Of a stretch of DNA of 64,000 nucleotides, positions 53,709 to 61,700 are shown piece by piece; the first letter of the stretch is position 1, and the number at the start of each line of letters is the position of its first letter. The stretch covers positions 226,612-290,611 of the forward strand of contig JAPLDL010000019.1 of assembly GCA_026391735.1 (NCBI GenBank), in the 5' to 3' direction. The position numbers and the translations under genes are program-made. The stretch is from Bacteroidota bacterium. GTDB lineage: Bacteria > Bacteroidota > Bacteroidia > Bacteroidales > FEN-979. The notes below the pieces were generated by a model that saw only the letters and a program-made list of their open reading frames with translations, was not told where the DNA came from and ran no database searches.

Positions 53709-54413
53709 TCAGGCAGGATTTTTCTTCAAAAAATCCCTGATGATCGCATCTGAACTGTGAACAGTCGCTGCGTTCCACCGCAGAAGTACGTCGATTTTCT
53801 GATCTTCATCCAGAGGCCAGGCCACCCCTGAGTTCCTGAGGCGGCTTGATAGAGTATTCAATAGTATTGCCGCTGAAACACTGATATTCAGGCTTTCTGT
53901 AAACCCGAACATCGGGATCCTGAGAAATTCATCCGAAAGGCTGATTGCTTCTTCCGATAAACCCTGGAGTTCGGTCCCGAACAAAAGCGCGAATTTACCT
54001 TCAACCGGCAGGCTTGAGGGCGTATAATCATTTTTGTGTGGTGAAGTGGCAACTATCCTGTAACCCTTATCTTTCATGGACATGATACAGGCAGCGGTAT
54101 TGGAAGCCGTCTTATTATATTTGTACAAGGTAAGCCACTTGGCCGAACCCAAGGCGACATCAGGATTCACTTCATATTTATTTCTGTTCTCAATAATATG
54201 TACGTCCTGAATGCCGAAGCAATCACAGCTCCGGAGCACCGCACTTGCGTTGTGAGGCTGGTATATATCTTCAAGGATGATCGTTATATGGCGTGTGCGC
54301 AGAGATATAATTTCAGAAAATCTTGCTTTTCTCTCTTGTGTAATACACCCTTCCAGTTGTTCAAGCAGTTCCAGTTTCTTTTCAGGGTCAAGATTTTCAA
54401 TTGATACAGACAT
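53709..54413 (-). CDS. trmH: tRNA (guanosine-18-2'-O)-methyltransferase / SpoU family
   Basis: SPOUT-fold RNA methyltransferase, 234 aa from ATG 54413. Motif 1 LEDIYQPHNASAVLRSCDCFG, motif 2 ALLFGTELQGLSEEAI and motif 3 IPMFGFTESLNISVSAAILL are complete. TrmH-type enzymes methylate the D-loop G18 of tRNAs. The frame is open to 54443, but a -7 box overlaps that ATG, so the later start is chosen. A related rRNA methyltransferase is the main alternative. Confidence 0.88.
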   Translation of the reverse strand: MSVSIENLDPEKKLELLEQLEGCITQERKARFSEIISLRTRHITIILEDIYQPHNASAVLRSCDCFGIQDVHIIENRNKYEVNPDVALGSAKWLTLYKYNKTASNTAACIMSMKDKGYRIVATSPHKNDYTPSSLPVEGKFALLFGTELQGLSEEAISLSDEFLRIPMFGFTESLNISVSAAILLNTLSSRLRNSGVAWPLDEDQKIDVLLRWNAATVHSSDAIIRDFLKKNPA

Positions 54414-54440
54414 TACTCTAAGTAGCTTAAATATTCCTTT

Positions 54441-54448
54441 CAAAGGTA
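54441..54448 (-). promoter_or_regulatory. Promoter -7 box for trmH
   Basis: TACCTTTG on the minus strand, 28 nt before ATG 54413. It overlaps the alternative ATG at 54443 and so excludes it. Confidence 0.5.
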
Positions 54449-54487
54449 AAAAAATGAATCGGTAGTAGGGAGTAAAGGGAAAAAATG

Positions 54488-54495
54488 TAACTTTG
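54488..54495 (+). promoter_or_regulatory. Promoter -7 box for the 54518 gene
   Basis: TAACTTTG matches TAnnTTTG, 22 nt before the ATG at 54518. Divergent from the trmH promoter. Confidence 0.5.
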
Positions 54496-54517
54496 CAAAC
54501 TCAAATTTTTTAAAAAG

Positions 54518-55225
54518 ATGGCACAAAAGCTTGATAAACAGGCAGACAAGACTGAAGAACGAATTGTTGCTGTAGAAGAGGCATTCGGAAAAACCGAGCA
54601 ATTTATAGAGAAACACCAGAATCTCATCCTGATCGTGATCGGTGTGATCATTGTGGCGACTCTTGGTTTCTTTGGTTTTAAACGGTTTTATATCGCTCCC
54701 CGCGAAAAAGACGCCCAGGGACAAATGTTCATGGCCCAGAAATATTTCGAACAGGATTCTCTTAAAAAGGCTCTTAACGGTGACGGCCAGTATTTGGGAT
54801 TCCTTGCTATTATTGATGAATATGGTATGACCAAATCGGCCAACCTGTCTCATTATTATGCCGGAATGTGTTACCTGAAGCTCGGGCAGTTTGATAATGC
54901 TATAAGCCAGTTAAAGAAATTCAGCGCAAGCGACAAGATCATTGCTCCGCTTGCAAAAGGGGCTTTGGGAGATGCCTGTGTTGAACAGAATGATATCAAG
55001 AAAGGGGTTGGATACTATATTGATGCTGCCGACCTGGGAAAAAACGAATTCATTTCCCCTTATTTCCTTATGAAAGCCGGCATGGGATACACCGAACTTT
55101 CCGATTTTGAAAATGCGCTGAAAATGTACAAAAGGGTAAAAGCAGAATATCCCCGTTCCAATGAAGGAAGGGACATTGATAAATACATCGCTTTTGCCGA
55201 AGGAAAGATCGGGGAAAAGAAATAA
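54518..55225 (+). CDS. Membrane-anchored TPR protein (YfgM/CcmI-like topology)
   Basis: 235 aa. A charged N-terminus (about 1-33), one membrane segment LILIVIGVIIVATLGFFGF, then periplasmic TPR units: SHYYAGMCYLKLGQFDNAISQLKKF (residues about 105-130), a middle unit around GDACVEQNDIKKGVGYYIDA, and MGYTELSDFENALKMYKRVKAEYP (about 185-208). The arrangement resembles E. coli YfgM, a partner of periplasmic chaperones, but the role here is inferred from topology only. It ends at a strong terminator. Confidence 0.78.
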   Translation: MAQKLDKQADKTEERIVAVEEAFGKTEQFIEKHQNLILIVIGVIIVATLGFFGFKRFYIAPREKDAQGQMFMAQKYFEQDSLKKALNGDGQYLGFLAIIDEYGMTKSANLSHYYAGMCYLKLGQFDNAISQLKKFSASDKIIAPLAKGALGDACVEQNDIKKGVGYYIDAADLGKNEFISPYFLMKAGMGYTELSDFENALKMYKRVKAEYPRSNEGRDIDKYIAFAEGKIGEKK

Positions 55226-55254
55226 ACCAAATTTTCCGTTTTTTTAACTTATTT

Positions 55255-55280
55255 TGCCTGAGAAATCAGGCATTTTTTTT
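55255..55280 (+). terminator. Intrinsic terminator with GAAA tetraloop
   Basis: TGCCTGA pairs with TCAGGCA around GAAA, followed by eight T (55273-55280). It ends the TPR gene and lies just before the fmt heptamer array. Confidence 0.9.
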
Positions 55281-55288
55281 ATCCAGTT

Positions 55289-55337
55289 ATCCCGCATCAT
55301 GCATCCTTCATCCGATATCCCACATCCGACATCCCGC
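55289..55337. repeat. Heptamer array (ATCCSRY), 7 units, encoding the Fmt N-terminus
   Basis: Units: ATCCCGC, ATCATGC, ATCCTTC, ATCCGAT, ATCCCAC, ATCCGAC, ATCCCGC. The fmt ATG (55299-55301) lies in the second unit, and 13 codons are read from the array. No unit contains a stop on the plus strand. Confidence 0.85.
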
Positions 55338-56276
55338 ATCGTTTTCTACGGAACCCCTGTGTTCGCAGTCGAATCCTTGAAGGCTCTTGTTGAGGGCGGA
55401 TATCATGTTGCCGGGGTTGTAACGGCTCCCGACAAACCAGCGGGCCGCGGGATGAAGCTGAGGACTTCAGCCGTCAAACAGTACGCCCTTCAACATGGGC
55501 TTGAGTTACTGCAGCCCGAAATCATGTCAGACCCTGAATTCCTTGCACATCTGCAATCTCTTGATCCGGATATACAGGTGGTGGTTGCTTTCAGGATGCT
55601 TCCCAGGGCTGTTTGGGGAATGCCGGCTCTGGGAACATTTAACCTGCATGCCTCATTACTGCCACAGTACCGTGGAGCAGCCCCAATCAACTGGGCGATT
55701 ATAAACGGTGAGAAAGAGACAGGGCTTACGACCTTTTTCCTGAAAGATAAGGTCGATACCGGCGACATTATTTACAGGGAAAGCATGCATATCGGCATGG
55801 AAGAGACAGCAGGCGAGCTTCACGACCGGATGATGGCCATAGGGGCACAACTGGTAGTAAAGACAGTGCAAAGCATCCTTGAGGAAAATGTAATAACCAG
55901 CGACCAGTCCCGGTTTGCGGATCCCGGATCACCATTAAAGCCCGCACCTAAAATTTTCACCGAAACCTGCAGGATAGACTGGACTCTGCCATCCGCAGTC
56001 ATATTTAATTTAATAAGAGGATTAAACCCGGTGCCGGGAGCTTTTACTGAAATTAAGCTGAATGATGGCAGTAAGACCCAGATGAAAATCTTCAGGACTG
56101 TGATTGAAAAGCCAAGCCAGTCAGCTGTTCCGGGAACTTTTTCGACCGACGGAAGAACATTTCTTAGGGTTTCTGCTTCAGATGGAGATCTTAATATATA
56201 TGAGATGCAGCTTTCAGGACGTAAACCTATGAAAACCGATGAGTTTCTCAGGGGGTTTGGTAAAAAAATCTTCTGA
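55299..56276 (+). CDS. fmt: Methionyl-tRNA formyltransferase
   Basis: Formylates initiator Met-tRNA with 10-formyl-THF. 325 aa from ATG 55299. The catalytic Asn-His-Asp set lies in FNLHASLLPQYRGAAPINWA and VDTGDI; FYGTPVFAVESLKAL and PDKPAGRGMKL are also standard. The first 13 residues (MHPSSDIPHPTSR) are encoded by a heptamer repeat array and are not normal for Fmt, whose fold begins at RIVFYGTP. No other start fits: the frame open upstream to 55254 runs through the terminator. def is not adjacent. Confidence 0.94.
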   Translation: MHPSSDIPHPTSRIVFYGTPVFAVESLKALVEGGYHVAGVVTAPDKPAGRGMKLRTSAVKQYALQHGLELLQPEIMSDPEFLAHLQSLDPDIQVVVAFRMLPRAVWGMPALGTFNLHASLLPQYRGAAPINWAIINGEKETGLTTFFLKDKVDTGDIIYRESMHIGMEETAGELHDRMMAIGAQLVVKTVQSILEENVITSDQSRFADPGSPLKPAPKIFTETCRIDWTLPSAVIFNLIRGLNPVPGAFTEIKLNDGSKTQMKIFRTVIEKPSQSAVPGTFSTDGRTFLRVSASDGDLNIYEMQLSGRKPMKTDEFLRGFGKKIF

Positions 56277-56365
56277 AAACCCTGTTAATATTACGTTTTC
56301 TTGCTGGAGTTATTAACAATATTTCCATTTTTTCAACATTTTCAATGGTTTTCAGCAAAAAGGAC

Positions 56366-56395
56366 TTGACAAATTCCACAGGGACCTTATATTTG
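56366..56395 (+). promoter_or_regulatory. Strong promoter for hup
   Basis: TTGACA at 56366-56371 and TATATTTG at 56388-56395; TTG to TA spacing is 19 nt, the best Bacteroidota promoter in the window. The leader is about 35 nt. The rest of the 56277-56437 gap is AT-rich with no other feature. Confidence 0.7.
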
Positions 56396-56437
56396 CAGGG
56401 ATTATCAAATTAGAGTATTAATTTAAAACCTTAAGAA

Positions 56438-56710
56438 ATGAACAAGGCTCAGTTAATCGAAGCAGTTGCAAAGGATGCAAAAATTACCAAGGCAGAAGCT
56501 AAAAGGGCTCTGGAAGCAGTTATCACTTCCACAACCAAGGCTCTTGGCAAAGGTGAAAGAGTTGCTTTAGTTGGATTTGGTTCATTTGCTGTTTCAAAGC
56601 GTGCAGCCCGTAAAGGCCGTAACCCCCAGAATGGCAAAGAAATCAAGATCCCAGCCAAGAAAGTTGTTAAATTCAAAGCAGGCGCAGAACTTGTAAAGAA
56701 AGTTAAGTAA
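56438..56710 (+). CDS. hup: HU-family DNA-binding protein
   Basis: 90 aa histone-like protein that bends and packs DNA as a dimer. [20 protein letters not shown] starts the helical dimerisation part, and [20 protein letters not shown] forms the beta-arm with the Arg-Asn-Pro tip. Length and sequence are typical. A strong promoter and a terminator make it a single-gene unit. Confidence 0.97.
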   Translation: MNKAQLIEAVAKDAKITKAEAKRALEAVITSTTKALGKGERVALVGFGSFAVSKRAARKGRNPQNGKEIKIPAKKVVKFKAGAELVKKVK

Positions 56711-56733
56711 ACAGCTCACGCAATTACTTCACG

Positions 56734-56766
56734 AAAAAAACCACCTCATCAGGGGTGGTTTTTTTT
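56734..56766. terminator. Bidirectional terminator after hup
   Basis: AACCACC pairs with GGTGGTT, flanked by A7 and T8 runs. It serves hup on the plus strand and the regulator gene ending at 56768 on the minus strand. Confidence 0.85.
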
Positions 56767-56767
56767 A

Positions 56768-58576
56768 TTAGAATTTGTTCAGGAAAGAAGTCAGGTTTTC
56801 TTCACGGCCCAGTCCTAATTTGTGTCTCAGGCGATGGCGGGCAATTTTGATCGTGTTTTCGCTTTTCCGGGTGAGCAGTTCAATTTCTTTGGTAGTCAGA
56901 TTCAGACGGATAAACGCACAAAGTTTAATTTCATTTGGAGTGAGCCCGGGGTGGTCCTTTGTAAGAGAAGAATAAAATTGTGGGTGGACATCCCTGAAGC
57001 GGGCATTGAATTCGTCCCAGAAATTTTCAGAGTTTTTATTTTTAAAATCGCGTAAAAGGTTTCGCATTGGATTATCATCAGGGGAGACTGATGAATCGAT
57101 GAGTCCCTGCAGCTTGTCTGACATCTCACTCATAACTTCTTTTTTCTCAGCAAGGTTTATTGATTGAATTAGCAATTCTTTATTTTTCAGGTCAATATCC
57201 TTTTCAAGATTGATATTTTCAAGTTCAAGGTTCTTTTTTACAAGGTTGATGTGCCTGGCTTTATTACGCTGCAGCAAGTATAATAGCAAAAAGACCATTG
57301 AAGTTCCAACTACAATTGAGAAAATCAGTATGTAAATCAGGTTATTCCTTGCCTTAACAACCTGTTGTTTTTCGATCTCAATTTTATTCTTCTCCTGATC
57401 ATTTTTAAAGGCAAACTCCAGCTCTGTGAGTATGATTTTCTGATTGTCCCTGATCTGCCACAGACTGTCTGAATATTTTTGATATAATCTGGCAAAAAAC
57501 AAAGCACTGTCCTTCTGACCCTTTTTTTCCATGACCTCGCTGAGGCCCTTTATAGCTTCTGTTTCATATTGAAGAAAGGAACCCTGTTGAGCGAGTTTTC
57601 TGACAATCCTGTAATGACTTTCAGCCTGCCGGTATTCTTTCATCTTCAGGTATATTAATCCCATGGCCTGTTCAGCGTCAACCTTCATGAACAATCCTGA
57701 ACCATGAAATCCCTTATCGAGGGAGTCGATCATTTCCATCCCGATTTTAAGGAGATCAATAGCATCCTGGAGCTTCGATTGCTGTATTTTTATCTCTGTA
57801 AGCCCCAGGTATAGGTTGGCCAGTCCGTAATAGTTCTTTAATCTTAGCTGAATAGGTAAGGCCAGATTATAATACGTAATTGCGCTGTCAAACTTTTTTA
57901 GCCCGAGGTAAGCCCGACCAAGGTTTACCAATGAGTTGGCATAATAGGTAGAATCCTTGTTCTCACTGTAGATATTGCTCGCTTCTTTAAAAAGACCGAC
58001 GCTTTTCTGATACATTCCTGCTGAATTATAAAAGGCAGCGATATTGTTTAGAAAGTCGGCACGCCATAAATTGTTCACTGTCTCCTCGGCAACTTTTTTT
58101 CCCTGCATGTAATATTTAAGTGCGCCGGCATAGTCTGATTGTAAATCGCTGATATACCCGAGCCCATTCAGTATTCTCATCTTTTCTAAAGGATCGGTTT
58201 GCAGGTTTATCAGGACCAGGGCTTTTAACAGGTATTTTTTTGCAAGATTGAGGCTGTCTGATTTCAAATAACATAAACCCAGGTAAATGCAATTGGAACG
58301 AATCCCATCCTGGCAGCCTGCATTCTCAGCGAGTTTCAGGCCTGTGAGTGCTGTGGGGACACATGAATCCGACCCGGTCTTGTAATATTCCCTGGCCAGT
58401 TGAGCATAGAGTACAGAGAGCTTGCCAGGATCTCGTTTGCCATTGATAATCATATGCTTCAGACTGTCGATACTGGGTTGTATCGGAATGTTGCCAGAAA
58501 ATCCCCAGCTGCTTGTGAACAGAAGAATAATAATGAATAAAAATACCCCTGATTGATGCGTATAAGTTTGGTTCAT
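56768..58576 (-). CDS. TPR-transmembrane-HTH signalling protein (LuxR-like helix-turn-helix)
   Basis: 602 aa. Signal peptide (FLFIIILLFTSSWGFSG); periplasmic TPR-like repeats about 50-390; one membrane segment LIYILIFSIVVGTSMVFLLLYL at about 415-437; a cytoplasmic coiled coil; and a C-terminal helix-turn-helix with LTPNEIKLCAFIRLNLTTKEIELL and SENTIKIARHRLRHKLGL (residues about 545-590). This build is frequent in Bacteroidota and suggests a membrane-bound transcription factor that senses envelope proteins. It is divergent from the large T9SS cargo gene at 58788, a possible target. Confidence 0.85.
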   Translation of the reverse strand: MNQTYTHQSGVFLFIIILLFTSSWGFSGNIPIQPSIDSLKHMIINGKRDPGKLSVLYAQLAREYYKTGSDSCVPTALTGLKLAENAGCQDGIRSNCIYLGLCYLKSDSLNLAKKYLLKALVLINLQTDPLEKMRILNGLGYISDLQSDYAGALKYYMQGKKVAEETVNNLWRADFLNNIAAFYNSAGMYQKSVGLFKEASNIYSENKDSTYYANSLVNLGRAYLGLKKFDSAITYYNLALPIQLRLKNYYGLANLYLGLTEIKIQQSKLQDAIDLLKIGMEMIDSLDKGFHGSGLFMKVDAEQAMGLIYLKMKEYRQAESHYRIVRKLAQQGSFLQYETEAIKGLSEVMEKKGQKDSALFFARLYQKYSDSLWQIRDNQKIILTELEFAFKNDQEKNKIEIEKQQVVKARNNLIYILIFSIVVGTSMVFLLLYLLQRNKARHINLVKKNLELENINLEKDIDLKNKELLIQSINLAEKKEVMSEMSDKLQGLIDSSVSPDDNPMRNLLRDFKNKNSENFWDEFNARFRDVHPQFYSSLTKDHPGLTPNEIKLCAFIRLNLTTKEIELLTRKSENTIKIARHRLRHKLGLGREENLTSFLNKF

Positions 58577-58613
58577 TTGATTGTCTGATTATAAAATGAA
58601 TTATACATTTTCT

Positions 58614-58621
58614 CAAAGGTA
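58614..58621 (-). promoter_or_regulatory. Promoter -7 box for the TPR-HTH gene
   Basis: TACCTTTG on the minus strand, 38 nt before the ATG at 58576. The divergent gap also holds two TGTAC words at 58661-58665 and 58672-58676, which might be an operator, weakly supported. Confidence 0.5.
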
Positions 58622-58730
58622 TAAAACTTTGGAATTGACATTTTTTACCTTTCATCTCAGTGTACACTTTTTGTACCCCTCCCGGTCGTCACTTTTCCCG
58701 CCAATTCAGTGCTTTAGGGTTTTTGCTTAG

Positions 58731-58761
58731 TTGAATCCGCCTTTTTTTTGATGTAAATTTA
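58731..58761 (+). promoter_or_regulatory. Promoter for the T9SS cargo gene
   Basis: TTG at 58731-58733 and TAAATTTA at 58754-58761 (one mismatch to TAnnTTTG), 20 nt apart, 27 nt before the ATG at 58788. Confidence 0.45.
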
Positions 58762-58787
58762 TCAACCTAAACCCAAATAGCCACTTT

Positions 58788-61700
58788 ATGAAGAAAATAG
58801 TCCTTCTTGCGATCCTCCTTCTGATCGGAGGCGTAGCCATCAGCCAGAATCTATTGTTCACCTCCGAATTCGGAGGAACCAACTCCAACGGGGCCATTGT
58901 GAAATACAACCCGGCCACGACCAATTCCTCTGTCTTTACCAGCCTTGGCGGAAATCCATTCACCGCATTGAATGTGGTAATAAATTCCGATAATGACTGG
59001 CAATATGGAAAAGGTGGGTTGACACTCGGGATGGACGGGAAATATTACGGGCTGGCATTTCTTCCATCGGGCATTGTGAATCTTGATATGGATCATAAAA
59101 CCGACAGGGGGATTTTCTACAGGTTTGACCCGGTGACCAATAAAACCCAGGTTCTCTATTCATTTACAGGTGCAGGCGAATATAACATGGCCGATATCAA
59201 TCATACGGCCGCCTACAACAATGACCTGGCCGGGCCCGCCTTCAGGGTAGTGGAAATGAGCAGTGGGGTCTTTTACGGCATCGCGTTACTTGGCGGAACT
59301 TATGACCTGGGTGGTGCCTGGAAATTCGACGTCAATACCATGACCTATAAAAAGATAGGTGAATTCAGCAACCTGCCCTTCGGCATAGGTTACCGGCCGT
59401 TAGGCAACCTTGTCCACGGCGACGGGAGCAACCTTTACGGAGTTTTATCAAAAAGGAATACTAACCAACCCAGCTCTTTGGACGATGGATCGCTATACCG
59501 GATCAATACGGTCACCGACCAGCTGGAATTTGTCCATGACCTGAACTCAACGGATTTGGTGTCTCCGATGTTGACTTTCCCCACCGGGGACATTGTTTAT
59601 ATCCCCTCTTCGAATACATTTTATGGTACAAAATTAAGTTCTCTGTTCAATTGGGACGCGCATATCGGAGGTGGGGTCTGGGCTTACAACATGACCGAGA
59701 ATACAGTCAAGTATAAATGGACAATAGCAACGTCGGAAACGAATATCCTCGGATCCCAGGTTGGCGGACTGGTCCAGGGAAATGACGGGAAAATTTATGT
59801 ATTCTCAAAAGCCGGGGGGGCAAACGACTTTGGTACCATCATTAAATACGTACCCTCTTCAAACACCTATTCCAAGGTATTGGATCTTACAGGGCCTTTG
59901 TATCCTCATTGTTCAGGTTTTCAGGTGGTTGGCTCGAAAATCTACGGAAGCTGGGAAGATGATCCCACAGTACCACCGTTTCCCCAGATGTTCAGTTACG
60001 ATATCCTGACGGGATTGCTCGACAATATTGTACCCTTAACAACAGGTCTTCCGGGTTACTCTAAGGAGGTTCAGTTCTTTGTTAATAACGGAAAGATCAT
60101 CGGCCGGATGACCAACGGGGGTACCGCGAATGCGGGTTCAATCTTTTCATACGAAATAGGGTCACAGGTGAGCACGGTCCTCGCGGAGAACAACTCCCTG
60201 GAGGGAAGAGGGATAGTGGGCGAGCTTACGCAGGTAAACGACTCCACCCTTGTGGGTTATACCGGGATGGGAGGCTCCCTTCCCAATCAGCCCGGTTTCA
60301 GTGCAAATTCACAACACGAGCTGGGCGACCTGGTGCAGATCAATGCAAGGACCCGTGCAATCACAGTCCTGCCAGATGCCTTCAAACATACCTATTTTCC
60401 GGCATCCTATAATCAGGACCAAAACTGTCTGAAATTCAGCCGTCCCCTCCTTGCCTCCAACGGTAAACTATACTACAGTTATATTCACCTGGGATATGCG
60501 GGAAACACTTTCCGCGTCTCTTCCTATACCATGGGGGCAAATACGCGGGGTGATATAACTGCGCTGAATGTCACTGCGGTGAATGATTACGAGGCGGTCG
60601 GGCTCACCGAAGTCGCAACGGGCAAGATCCTCACCTGTTTCAGGGACAGTACCTATGTCTGGGATTTCAACACCAATACATTCACTACAAGAAAGTTTTC
60701 GCATAATTCGAACACTTACGGATTCTTTAAAGGCAATTTCATCAAGGCTTCCAACGGGAAGATATACGGAACGACAAAGGTGAAAGGCTATGACTTGACT
60801 CCTCCTGCACCGGTTGGCAATGCCGTCATTTTCTCCCTGGACCCGGTGAACTACAACTTTACCGTTGAATACACCTTCCCGTCGGGTATTAAAAACTGCA
60901 ATGCAGGGCTCAGGGAATACAATGGCAAGTTATACGGTTCCACGAATTACGGGGGAACGAACAACAACGGTTACATCTTTTCTTATACCCTGGCAACCAG
61001 CACCTTTGCCATCCTCTACAATTTCAACAGGCTTACCGACGGGGCAGGTTTCGAAGGAGAGTGGACAGTCCTGAATAACAAGCTCTACGCCACCTCCTAT
61101 ACAGGCGGGCCCAGTGGCTTTGGCACCCTTGTGGAATTCAATCCGGCAACAAATACATTGACAGTACTTAAAAGCCTGAGCATGTCCGACGGCCGCAGTT
61201 TCAGGGGAACGCCACTGGTATTCAATGATGTATATTCGGTAAACGCACCTATCACAACAGCAGGAACCGGTGCGGGTTGCAGTGCGGGTACCTTTACCAT
61301 ACCCGTGACTGTGAACAGCTTCAACATGGTCAAGGGATTTACCCTCAGGCTTGACTTTGACCCGACAATGATGACCTATACCAGCGCTGCCAATATCAAC
61401 CCGGCCCTTACGGGTTGTACGGTGACAGCGACCAACATCTCAGCCAACCTTACGAAAATTGTGATTGCGTGGACCGGAACCACGGCAGTAAGCCTTGCCA
61501 ACGCAAGCAAGCTTGCCGACCTGAAATTCACCCTGATCTCAGGCGCCCCTTCCCTAACATTTAACAATACCGCCAGTGGGGGAGCCGAATGCCAGTACCT
61601 GAACTCCAACAATGATGTAATGAACGACTTGCCCTCAACCACTTACTATATTAATTATACTGCCTCAGGGCTGCTTCCTGCCGCAGCAGGAACAATCAAT

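Noticed and set aside
55254..55298. Longer fmt start at 55254
   Set aside because: It would begin inside the terminator stem of the preceding gene and translate its T-run; the ATG at 55299 is the only sensible start.
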